Shown piece by piece: positions 19,528-26,377 of a stretch of 64,000 nucleotides of DNA. The notes beneath the pieces are model-generated. The model was given only the letters and a program-made list of their open reading frames with translations, was not told where the DNA came from and made no database searches. The stretch spans positions 62,001 to 126,000 of the forward strand of contig DATEFW010000027.1 of assembly GCA_035280425.1 (NCBI GenBank), read 5' to 3'. How positions within the stretch are numbered: the stretch's first letter is position 1; each line of letters starts with the position of its first letter. A program made the position numbers and the translations under genes. The stretch comes from QHXW01 sp035280425 (GTDB lineage Bacteria > Acidobacteriota > Terriglobia > Bryobacterales > Bryobacteraceae).

Positions 19528-21255
19528 GTGGTGCAAATGGGCGGCCAATGTGGCCCGGCTCATTGTGCGGATTCATGCAGGCCATGGGGCGCCAAGCGAA
19601 AAAAAGCACTAGCGGCGTTCGTACCCGCCACTTCCGCGAGAGTCCCGGAGCGCCCGCCGCACTATCATTTGCTACCCTTGCGCCCTTCCCACCCTCCCGC
19701 CGTGCTGGCCGACGCCGCCGATGTGCTGAGCGACCAGTTGCGGATCCATCTCGAGCGCCTGTGCCATGTGCTCCAGCCTCATTCTGCCGACGTTGACCGC
19801 CGTTTTCGCGCCCGCCTGCGACAGCGCCGTTTCGATGCCCGGCAGATCAAGACTCTGTGCAGCATTACACCGGGAGCTGCCGCCCAGGTATTCTCTTCCG
19901 ACCGCCCGGCGTCTGAGTTTTTCGAGCTGGTGGAGTACAGCGGCCGCCGCCTGGCCAAGCTGAACGTCCCGCCCGCTGGAATTGTCCGGGCTTTACGCGA
20001 GTATGATCGTGTGCTCGATCCGGTCCTGGTCCTCTCCTATCCCGATGAGTACAAGAACTTCCGCTGGGCGCGCGAGCAACTGCAATTCGCCGTCATCCTG
20101 ACGCTGAACAACGCCTATTACCAGGTCCGTGAGGCCGAAACCCAGGCTTTCTACGATCTTTTCCGGGCTGAATTGCAGGCCAAGAACCTGGATGACCTGC
20201 TTTCCCGCTTCCTCGAAACCCTGAGCCGGTTTTGCCATGCCGAAGACGGGCGGCTGCACCTCTTTGACGGCTCCCGGGAGGGAGGGCCTCCGCCAAGGCT
20301 GATTAAGCGCCTGGCGAAGCCCAGGTTGATCGTGCGGGGCAGTCCCGAAGACCATCTCATCCTCGATCCTGGGTTGCGCGCCGGATATCCGTGGTTTTGG
20401 TCGGTGCCGCTGGCTGAGAATGGCCAAGTGGCGGGGATTCTGCAACTTGCATTCGAAACCGAGTACCACTGGCTACCGCGCGAGCTGGAGCTTTTGGACG
20501 CGGCTGCCGAGCGCTGTCTGCAAGCCGCAGAAAAAGCGAGACTTATGGAGGACCTGGCGCGCCGCGAGCGGCAGGTCCGCGAATTGGGCGAGCACATGAT
20601 GCGGATCGAGGAGGAGGAGCGGCGGCGCATCAGCCGTGAACTGCACGACGAGGCGGGCCAAGGGCTGCTTTGCGTCCGGCTGAAGCTGGAATTGCTGGGG
20701 AAGACGATTCCAAAGGACTTACGCCACCCGGTCGCGGAGGCCCGCGAGATGACCGAGCAGACGATTTCCGGCATCCGGAGGATCATCTCGGCGCTGAGCC
20801 CGGCGGTGCTCGATCAGCTTGGACTGGCGGCCGCGCTGCGCCAGTTGACCACACGATTCCGCGAGATTTACCAGGGGCGTGTCAGCCTTCACATGCAGCC
20901 GCGCCTGGGTCCGTTCGGCCGGGAGATCGAGATTGCAACTTACCGGCTGGTGCAGGAGTGTTTCCACAATATTGCGAAACATTCTGAGGCGACAACCGTA
21001 AACCTGACTCTCCATTCAACCGATGGATACCTGAGGCTCAGCGTCGAAGATAACGGCGTTGGTTTCGAAGTGAAAGCGGCGCTCGAGAAGCAGAACTCAT
21101 TCGGTTTGGTGGGTATGCGGGAAAGAGTGGCGCTGCTTGGCGGGAAATTCGAGATAGTGAGCCAGCCCGGCGAAGGGACGCGGATTTCGGTTGAGCTTCC
21201 CATCTCCACTCGACACAAGAAAGGACCTGTTGCCCCAGTAAGGCAAAGCGCATAA
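19528..21255 (+). CDS. sensor histidine kinase, NarX/DegS type (HisKA_3)
   Basis: Soluble histidine kinase. As drawn (575 aa) the first ~57 residues look non-coding; a GTG at 19702 (VLADAADVLSDQL) is a plausible true start. The middle contains a GAF-like region (~residues 210-330), a coiled segment, the HisKA_3 dimerisation box RRISRELHDEAGQGL (phosphoacceptor His373 in this numbering), and an HATPase_c domain with ECFHNIAKHSEAT, VEDNGVGF and GLVGMRERV. No transmembrane helices are seen, so the signal is cytosolic. The response regulator starts 6 nt downstream. Confidence 0.92.
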   Translation: MVQMGGQCGPAHCADSCRPWGAKRKKALAAFVPATSARVPERPPHYHLLPLRPSHPPAVLADAADVLSDQLRIHLERLCHVLQPHSADVDRRFRARLRQRRFDARQIKTLCSITPGAAAQVFSSDRPASEFFELVEYSGRRLAKLNVPPAGIVRALREYDRVLDPVLVLSYPDEYKNFRWAREQLQFAVILTLNNAYYQVREAETQAFYDLFRAELQAKNLDDLLSRFLETLSRFCHAEDGRLHLFDGSREGGPPPRLIKRLAKPRLIVRGSPEDHLILDPGLRAGYPWFWSVPLAENGQVAGILQLAFETEYHWLPRELELLDAAAERCLQAAEKARLMEDLARRERQVRELGEHMMRIEEEERRRISRELHDEAGQGLLCVRLKLELLGKTIPKDLRHPVAEAREMTEQTISGIRRIISALSPAVLDQLGLAAALRQLTTRFREIYQGRVSLHMQPRLGPFGREIEIATYRLVQECFHNIAKHSEATTVNLTLHSTDGYLRLSVEDNGVGFEVKAALEKQNSFGLVGMRERVALLGGKFEIVSQPGEGTRISVELPISTRHKKGPVAPVRQSA

Positions 21256-21261
21256 CCAAGT

Positions 21262-21930
21262 ATGGCCAAGATTCGCATTTATTTGACTGACGACCACACG
21301 CTGTTTCGGCAGGGAATCAAAACGTTAATCGGCGCCGAACCGGACATGGAGATCGTGGGGGAGGCGTCGAACGCCGTGGACACGATCGCACAGGCTGCGG
21401 AGATCAAACCGGACGTCGTGCTGATGGACATCGGCATGCCGGGTTTAAGCAGCTTCGAAGCGACGCGGCAGATCCGCAAAAACCGGCAGGAGACGCGCGT
21501 GCTGTTCCTGACGATGTACGACGACGAAGATTACCTGGTCGAGTGCATGGAATCCGGCGCGGCCGGTTATGTCCTGAAGGACAGCCCGGCCAACCAATTG
21601 CTGAATGCCATTCGCGAGGTGCACCGCGGAGGCAGCTATCTCAGCCCGCGCATGCTGGCGCAGCTCGTGGACGATTTCCGCTCGCGCGTAAAGTCGACCG
21701 ACCGGCTGCCGCGCTTCGCCACGCTCACGCAGCGCGAAAAAGAAGTGCTGAAGATGCTGGCCGAGGGCAATTCCGTTAAAGAGATCGCCTGCACGCTCAA
21801 CCTGAGCGTCAAGACCATCGAAGCGCACAAGTTCAACCTGATGCGGAAGCTGGACATCCACAACAAGGCGCAACTGGTGCAGTACGCGGTGCAGAAAAAG
21901 GTGATCAAGATTCCGGTGGCGGTGAATTAG
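21262..21930 (+). CDS. NarL/FixJ-family response regulator
   Basis: A 222-aa two-domain regulator. The receiver domain has acidic pocket TDDHTLF, phosphoacceptor Asp56 in VVLMDIGMPG, Thr in LFLTMYDD and Lys in YVLKDS. The C-terminal LuxR-type helix-turn-helix (~residues 150-210) has LTQREKEVLKMLAEG and LSVKTIEAHKFNLMRKL. It is the cognate partner of the kinase directly upstream. Target genes are not evident; the divergent BrkB gene is a candidate (inference). Confidence 0.95.
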   Translation: MAKIRIYLTDDHTLFRQGIKTLIGAEPDMEIVGEASNAVDTIAQAAEIKPDVVLMDIGMPGLSSFEATRQIRKNRQETRVLFLTMYDDEDYLVECMESGAAGYVLKDSPANQLLNAIREVHRGGSYLSPRMLAQLVDDFRSRVKSTDRLPRFATLTQREKEVLKMLAEGNSVKEIACTLNLSVKTIEAHKFNLMRKLDIHNKAQLVQYAVQKKVIKIPVAVN

Positions 21931-22370
21931 CGCCGGAGCCGCGATCGAGCCGGCTAAGCAACCAGCCTGCGGTTACGCTGCACGGGGTTGCGCGTGACCC
22001 TCATTTGAACAGTCTGGCTCGCGAAAATCGAAAAACACGCGCGGATCGGGCTGCCGCGGTTTCGCCTCGCGGCTGTCGAGTGAATGGAAACGAGCAAGTC
22101 TCTCCCCGGTGTCATCGCTATCGTATCCAGAACTCATCCCGTTCCCACTTGCCACAACGTCGCTGCAGCACGGTCGTTTTTCCATTCCGATGATCGATGG
22201 CAACACTCCCGGAGCCGCATTCACCTTTCAGCGGAATGACTCGCAGAACTTTGAGAGGGTTGGTTTGAATGATGTCGAGTTCGCCGCCGGCATCGCGGGA
22301 GAGGTCAAACACATCCCAAGCGGTGACGGAACGCCCAATTGCAAAGACCTCCCCGTCGGGTGAGAACTCG
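21931..22370. other. 592-nt gap (to 22523): degraded coding debris
   Basis: No intact gene is supported here. Short frames on the minus strand change phase, as expected for decayed sequence. The tandem repeat and transposase region begins directly to the right. Confidence 0.5.
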
Positions 22371-22384
22371 GGAACCAGGGACAA
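22118..22384 (-). pseudogene. possible beta-propeller gene fragment
   Basis: An 88-aa frame beginning SLVPEFSPDGEVFAIG, a string typical of WD40/PD40 beta-propeller blades, followed by VFDLSRDAGGELDII. It stops abruptly, and similar-looking coding text continues in another frame (DPRVFFDFREPD near 22030). There is no start signal or conserved N-terminus. I treat it as a fragment; it could also be chance. Confidence 0.3.
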
Positions 22385-22472
22385 ATCTAAACCAGAATCT
22401 AAACCAGGAATCTAAACCAGGGACAAATCTAAACCAGGGACAAATCTAAACCAGAAATCTAAACCAGGGACA
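22371..22472. repeat. short tandem repeat, core AATCTAAACCAG
   Basis: Six copies of AATCTAAACCAG lie head to tail from 22384, several extended by GGACA (AATCTAAACCAGGGACA), after an initial partial ACCAGGGACA. The spacing is irregular (12-17 nt). The array ends inside the left inverted-repeat arm of the transposase unit (22464-22485), so it may have arisen by slippage or rearrangement at that end. Confidence 0.85.
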
Positions 22473-22485
22473 GACCGCACGTTTT
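22464..22485. repeat. left inverted-repeat arm of the REP-associated transposase unit
   Basis: CCAGGGACAGACCGCACGTT plus two T's; its reverse complement, AACGTGCGGTCTGTCCCTGG, closely matches AAACGGGCGGTCTGTCCCCGG at 23252-23272. It lies about 40 nt before the transposase start. Confidence 0.7.
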
Positions 22486-22523
22486 CCGAGAGAATTCCGT
22501 GCACCCGTGGACTATCTCATTCT

Positions 22524-23234
22524 ATGGCCAGAATGGCGCGGGTCATTGCCGAAGGTGTGGCGCACCATATCACGCAGCGGGGAAATGCGCGACGCGTGGT
22601 TTTCACCTCTGATACCGACCGTCTGGTATACCTCGGTCTGCTCCGCCAGTATTCCACCCTGCACCGTTGCCCGCTGGTTGGGTATTGCCTGATGTCGAAT
22701 CACGTGCACCTGATCGCCGTGCCCGGCCGGGCGGATTCGCTACCCAGGACCCTGCGTGACACACATGGCCGGTACGCTGCCTACCTCAACGGACGGCAAG
22801 GTGCCACAGGGCACGTGTGGCAGGGCCGATACTTTTCCTGTCCGCTGGAAGGGACGCATCTTTGGGCGGCGCTACGCTACGTCGAGCGAAACCCCTTGCG
22901 GGCCGGCATGGCGGCGCGGGCGGAAGAGTACGTCTGGTCGAGCGCAGCCGCGCATTGTGGCGCACCGGACGTTCACCGGGTGCTTGATACCGCGCTATGG
23001 ATGGCGGAGTGGACGGCGGAGTCGTGGAAGCGGTTTTTGAGCGACGAGGCGGACAGCGACATCGAAGCCATGCGGAACCATACGCATACCGGCAGGCCGC
23101 TCGGTTCCGAGGCGTTCGTGAAACAGATGGAGCGCACGTTGTGCCGGCCGCTGGTGCCGCAAAAGGGCGGGCGCCCGCGGGGGCAGATTCGCAGGGCGAA
23201 GCAGGAGTTGCTCGACTTTGCGGTGGTGGAGTGA
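22524..23234 (+). mobile_element. REP-associated tyrosine transposase (RAYT, Y1_Tnp)
   Basis: A 236-aa single-domain HUH transposase of the IS200-like REP-associated clade. Seen: AEGVAHHITQRGNARRVVF at the N-terminus; HUH motif MSNHVHLIAVP (~residue 60); the catalytic-Tyr region HGRYAAYLNGRQG; GHVWQGRYFS; and YVERNPLRAGM, all characteristic of RAYTs, which process palindromic REP sequences in single-stranded DNA. The gene appears intact. It is bounded by imperfect inverted repeats sharing the core GCGGTCTGTCCC, and by a tandem repeat on the left. No second gene belongs to the unit. Confidence 0.9.
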
Positions 23235-23251
23235 AAGCGCCGAGCAAAGGC

Positions 23252-23322
23252 AAACGGGCGGTCTGTCCCCGGCCGGCGCAAGTTGTCGGCGCGACAGGGG
23301 GAAACGGGCGGACTGTCCCCGG
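23252..23322. repeat. right-hand REP-like repeats (two direct copies)
   Basis: AAACGGGCGGTCTGTCCCC (23252-) and AAACGGGCGGACTGTCCCC (23302-), each followed by GG, lie 50 nt apart. Both are imperfect inverted matches to the left arm at 22464-22485. The GGGGACAG/CTGTCCCC core is palindromic, as in REP elements mobilised by RAYTs. Confidence 0.7.
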
Positions 23323-23347
23323 TTTTCCGGTTTTTACGGCTCCGGTT

Positions 23348-23812
23348 TTACGGCTGGGCCCAGCGTTCGACCTCGAAGCTGTTCATCAACTGCTCCAACC
23401 CGGTTCTGAAGCCAGGCGTCTGCTGGTTGGCGTTGACCAACTTCAGGATGTCATCGAAGGCCGTGTCGTATAGGGTTGGACTCGCGGTGCCTCGGCCGCC
23501 ATTGTACACGCGTCCATACAACTTGCCGCCCGTCGTTCCGTCCCGCACACCCTTCCAGCCTCGTAAGTATCCTTCAATGATCTCGGAGGTTTGAGACGGG
23601 AGGTTCACCTCGGATTTGGCTTCTTTGCTGATGAATTCGTCGTAGATGGCGAACGCCGCGTTGAAAGTCGGGTTGCGCTGATACCGGATCACGGCCAGCA
23701 GAAATCTTGCGTTTTCGGAGAAGAAGAACCGGTGGCACAACGCCACGAAGTGCGGCCCGCACCCGAGATCAATTTCCATAGCCTTAATCATGCCTTTAGT
23801 GAGTTTCGCCAT
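23348..23812 (-). CDS. hypothetical protein, orphan
   Basis: A 154-aa soluble protein with no family I recognise. It starts MAKLTKGMIKAMEIDLGCG, has an aromatic/basic stretch (ALCHRFFFSENARFLLAV) and a Gly-rich loop (GTTGGKLYGRVYNGG), and ends SFEVERWAQP. The ATG at 23812 is chosen because GGAGG lies a few nt upstream; the frame extends 14 residues further to a second possible start. It is isolated between the transposase and the micro-ORF array, so it may be accessory DNA. Confidence 0.6.
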   Translation of the reverse strand: MAKLTKGMIKAMEIDLGCGPHFVALCHRFFFSENARFLLAVIRYQRNPTFNAAFAIYDEFISKEAKSEVNLPSQTSEIIEGYLRGWKGVRDGTTGGKLYGRVYNGGRGTASPTLYDTAFDDILKLVNANQQTPGFRTGLEQLMNSFEVERWAQP

Positions 23813-23854
23813 GATGCCTCCACGAAGACGAGTGATAAATTTTATATTAGGCAA

Positions 23855-24172
23855 CGTTTAGAATCCAAGAAAATCAGGTAAGAACCTGGATAGAAGGTAC
23901 GTGCCGCAGGGCGAACAGTTCTGGAGGTAGCCCGCACGGCCATTTCGCGCACGTTGAAAACCTGCGCAGGTCAGTCTGTCGCTTTTTCTTTTCCTATCTG
24001 TTCGTTCCCGCAGCTATCTATTCGGATAGACTTTGCGCCCGCTCTATGTTTTCGCCGAACGAGGGTTCGTCGCCATCTCGATTCAACTCAATGAATCTGA
24101 GCAGCGGCTCGCGGCGGATTTTCAATTGGTAAGCAGCGTGCTTCGTCGAGTTCATCGAAAGGAGATATGGAA
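23855..24172. other. 318-nt intergenic region upstream of the micro-ORF array
   Basis: No coding frame supported. A pyrimidine-rich run (near 23990) and a small CTATC/GATAG hairpin (near 24014-24029) are the only local structure seen. It could hold the promoter of the micro-ORFs. Confidence 0.4.
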
Positions 24173-24244
24173 ATGAAGACCAAAACCAACTTGAAAGCCG
24201 GCATGCGCAAAGCGGGCGGTGATTCCGGCACGGCCGGGAAGTAA
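24173..24244 (+). CDS. micro-ORF copy 1, MKTKTNLKAG peptide (23 aa)
   Basis: Encodes a 23-residue peptide starting MKTKTNLKAGMRKAGG and ending GTAGK (TAA 24242-24244). AAAGGAG (24158-24164) is 8 nt before the ATG, an ideal Shine-Dalgarno sequence; an earlier ATG at 24167 is too close to it. The same first ten residues recur in two more small ORFs within 260 nt. There is no signal peptide; the peptide is basic. Function unknown; a peptide precursor, regulatory leader or antitoxin-like peptide are all possible. Confidence 0.6.
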   Translation: MKTKTNLKAGMRKAGGDSGTAGK

Positions 24245-24282
24245 GCTGCCGCTTTCCTGCCTTAAGGAAAGGATCGACGCGA

Positions 24283-24348
24283 ATGAGGACCAAGACGAAT
24301 TTGAAGGCTGGTGAAGTACGGGACTCGCACGACCGGTACGCCAATTAG
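24283..24348 (+). CDS. micro-ORF copy 2, MRTKTNLKAG peptide (21 aa)
   Basis: A 21-residue peptide starting MRTKTNLKAGEVRDSH, ending in TAG (24346-24348). A purine-rich AAGGAAAGGA (24264-24273) lies 9 nt upstream. The N-terminal ten residues are almost identical to copies 1 and 4 while codons differ (ttgaaggctggt against ttgaaagccggc). The C-terminal half is unrelated. This is the pattern of a conserved leader with variable tail. Confidence 0.58.
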   Translation: MRTKTNLKAGEVRDSHDRYAN

Positions 24349-24361
24349 CCTGCGGCGCCGG

Positions 24362-24419
24362 GTGAAAGACGAGAACGAACATGCGAGCGGGTGTGCAGAA
24401 AGTCCGGGAAGCAGCCTAA
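24362..24419 (+). pseudogene. micro-ORF copy 3, frameshifted
   Basis: From AAG at 24366 the frame reads KTRTNMRAGVQKVREAA and stops at TAA 24417-24419, clearly aligned with the KTKTNLKAG family. The codon before it is TGA. A GTG at 24362 would be the start if one A of GTGAAAG were removed, so one base insertion separates start and body. No strong ribosome-binding site is seen. It is a decayed fourth member of the array. Confidence 0.5.
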
Positions 24420-24432
24420 TAGGAGCAATATC

Positions 24433-24495
24433 ATGAAGACCACAACCAACCTGAAAGCCGGAATGGAAGCAAACAGCGAAAAAATCGGGCGGTGA
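24433..24495 (+). CDS. micro-ORF copy 4, MKTTTNLKAG peptide (20 aa)
   Basis: Encodes MKTTTNLKAGMEANSEKIGR, ending in TGA (24493-24495). AGGAG (24421-24425) is 7 nt before the ATG. It shares nine of the first ten residues with copy 1. The array ends here; 90 nt later a sugar isomerase gene begins. Confidence 0.58.
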   Translation: MKTTTNLKAGMEANSEKIGR

Positions 24496-24571
24496 ATTGA
24501 TCGGTTAATGGCGAATTGAGCCCTGTCGGGCGAATCTTCACGCTCCTTCCACTCTCCCTAACGCGCGCTGA

Positions 24572-24577
24572 TAGAAT
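24572..24577 (+). promoter_or_regulatory. -10-like box, possible leaderless start
   Basis: TAGAAT ends 8 nt before the ATG at 24586, with no Shine-Dalgarno sequence between, the same geometry as murB. A -35 is not evident. Confidence 0.35.
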
Positions 24578-24585
24578 CTCTACAT

Positions 24586-25488
24586 ATGACTCGCCGGAGT
24601 TTTGTGGGCGGCATCGCGGCGGCGATGGCGGCGGCCAGTCCACGCGCCATGCGCCTGGGCGGACCGATTTTTTTGAAAAGCGACGATCCGCGGGAACTGG
24701 CGCGAGAGCACCGGCGGCTGGGCTATAGCGCGGCGTACTGCCCGCAGGCGAAGGCCGACGATGCGGAGCGCGTGCGCGAGATCGAGAAAGCATTCGCCGC
24801 AGAGAACGTCGTCATTGCCGAGGTTGGGGCATGGGTCAACATGCTCGACCCGGATCCGGAAAAGCGCGCGAAGAATCTGCGCTACGTTATGGACCGGCTG
24901 GCACTGGCCGAGGCTGTGGGCGCGCGGTGCTGTCCGGATATTGCGGGCTCGTACAACCCCACTGTGTGGTACGGGCCGAATCCAAAAAATCTGTCGAACG
25001 AGTTTTTCGAGGCCACGGTCGAAAATTGCCGCAAGGTGATCGACGAGATCAAGCCGAAACGCACCAAGTTCACGATCGAAATGATGGGCTGGAGTATTCC
25101 CGATGGTCCGGAATCCTACCTGAAGCTCATCCGGGCGGTGGATCGCACGGGTTTTGCGGTTCACATGGACGTGTGCAACGGCATCAATTCGCCCACGCGT
25201 TTTTACAAGAGCGGCGAGTTCATTTCGGAATGCTTTCGCATTCTCGGTCCATGGATCGCCTCCTGCCACGCCAAGGATTTGCAATGGATTCCGGAGATGA
25301 ACGTTCATTTCCTCGAAGTGGTACCGGGCCGCGGCCAGGTGGATTACCGCACGTATCTGCGGGAATTGTCCAAGCTGCCGGTGGATGCGCCGCTGATGCT
25401 CGAGCATTTGAAGACCGCGGAAGAATACGACGAAGGCAGAGGCTACATTCAGAAAATAGCGGGTGAACTGGGCCTAGCCTTCGCTTAA
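24586..25488 (+). CDS. sugar phosphate isomerase/epimerase, exported (TIM barrel)
   Basis: A 300-aa AP-endonuclease-2-type TIM barrel. N-terminal MTRRSFVGGIAAAMAAAS looks like a short Tat signal. Barrel landmarks are VVIAEVGAW, FTIEMMGWS (metal-ligand Glu), VHMDVCNG, SCHAKDLQW (His/Asp) and LMLEHLK (final Glu). The family interconverts keto/aldo sugars or epimerises them using a divalent metal; substrate unknown. A second member of the family follows 18 nt downstream, so the two probably act in one sugar-catabolic step series. Confidence 0.83.
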   Translation: MTRRSFVGGIAAAMAAASPRAMRLGGPIFLKSDDPRELAREHRRLGYSAAYCPQAKADDAERVREIEKAFAAENVVIAEVGAWVNMLDPDPEKRAKNLRYVMDRLALAEAVGARCCPDIAGSYNPTVWYGPNPKNLSNEFFEATVENCRKVIDEIKPKRTKFTIEMMGWSIPDGPESYLKLIRAVDRTGFAVHMDVCNGINSPTRFYKSGEFISECFRILGPWIASCHAKDLQWIPEMNVHFLEVVPGRGQVDYRTYLRELSKLPVDAPLMLEHLKTAEEYDEGRGYIQKIAGELGLAFA

Positions 25489-25506
25489 AGGACGCATAAA
25501 GACATC

Positions 25507-26364
25507 ATGAACAGACGAACATTTCTTGCGACGGGCGCGGCGCCGTTTCTGGGTGCGGCCGCGGGCACGAAGCTGCAAATCAAGAAAGCCGTGGAGTTCG
25601 GCATGCTGCCGAAGAAGTTGAGCATTGCCGACCGGTTTCAGCTCGGGCGGGACACGGGGTTCGAAGAGATCGAGTGCTATACGACGCCGGACGAAAGCCA
25701 GGCCGAGGAGATCAAGAAAGCCGCGGAGAAAACCGGACTGCGGATTCATTCGGTCATGAACCAGGCGCACTGGAAATACCCGCTCTCGTCGAGCGACCCG
25801 GCGGTTGTGGCGGTAAGCGTCAAAGGTATGCAGACCAGCCTGCGCAACGCGCATTTCTGGGGCGCAGAGACGGTGCTGCTGGTGCCTGCGGTGGTCAATG
25901 CCGAAACCACGTACAAGGACGCCTGGGTGCGGTCCCAGCGCGAGATCCGCAAATTGATTCCCATGGCCGAGGAGCTCAAGGTCATCATCGGGATCGAAGA
26001 GGTATGGAACAAGTTTCTGCTCAGCCCGCTCGAGTTCGCGCATTACGTCGATGAATTTTCCAGCCCGTGGGTGCGGGCGTACTTCGACGTAGGCAACGTG
26101 GTGATTTTCGGCTATCCGCAGGATTGGATCCGCACGCTGGGCAAGCGCATTGTGAAGCTGCACATCAAGGATTTCCGGTTCAAGGATCACCGGGTCGCCG
26201 AATGGGTGGCTTTGCGCGAGGGCGAGATCGACTGGCCGGAGATCTACAAGGCGCTCGGTGAGATCGGCTACAAAGGTTCGGCGACGGTGGAGCTGGAAGG
26301 CGGCGATGAAGCTTATCTTAAAGAAGTGAACCGGCGTTTTGACCTGATCCTTTCCGGAGCATAG
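25507..26364 (+). CDS. sugar phosphate isomerase/epimerase, exported (TIM barrel), second copy
   Basis: A 285-aa TIM barrel with Tat-like N-terminus (MNRRTFLATGAAPFLGAAAG). Metal-site strands are IIGIEEVWN, RAYFDVGNV, KLHIKDFR and the C-terminal TVELEGGDE. It is only distantly similar to the gene before it, so it is a paralogue, not a recent duplicate. The 18-nt gap and same strand imply co-transcription. The reaction is probably isomerisation or epimerisation of a sugar or inositol derivative in the periplasm; substrate unknown. Confidence 0.85.
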   Translation: MNRRTFLATGAAPFLGAAAGTKLQIKKAVEFGMLPKKLSIADRFQLGRDTGFEEIECYTTPDESQAEEIKKAAEKTGLRIHSVMNQAHWKYPLSSSDPAVVAVSVKGMQTSLRNAHFWGAETVLLVPAVVNAETTYKDAWVRSQREIRKLIPMAEELKVIIGIEEVWNKFLLSPLEFAHYVDEFSSPWVRAYFDVGNVVIFGYPQDWIRTLGKRIVKLHIKDFRFKDHRVAEWVALREGEIDWPEIYKALGEIGYKGSATVELEGGDEAYLKEVNRRFDLILSGA

Positions 26365-26377
26365 GAGATTTCCCGCG

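Noticed and set aside
22371..22472. CRISPR-like array
   Set aside because: Repeat unit of 12-17 nt with no spacers of regular length and no cas genes.
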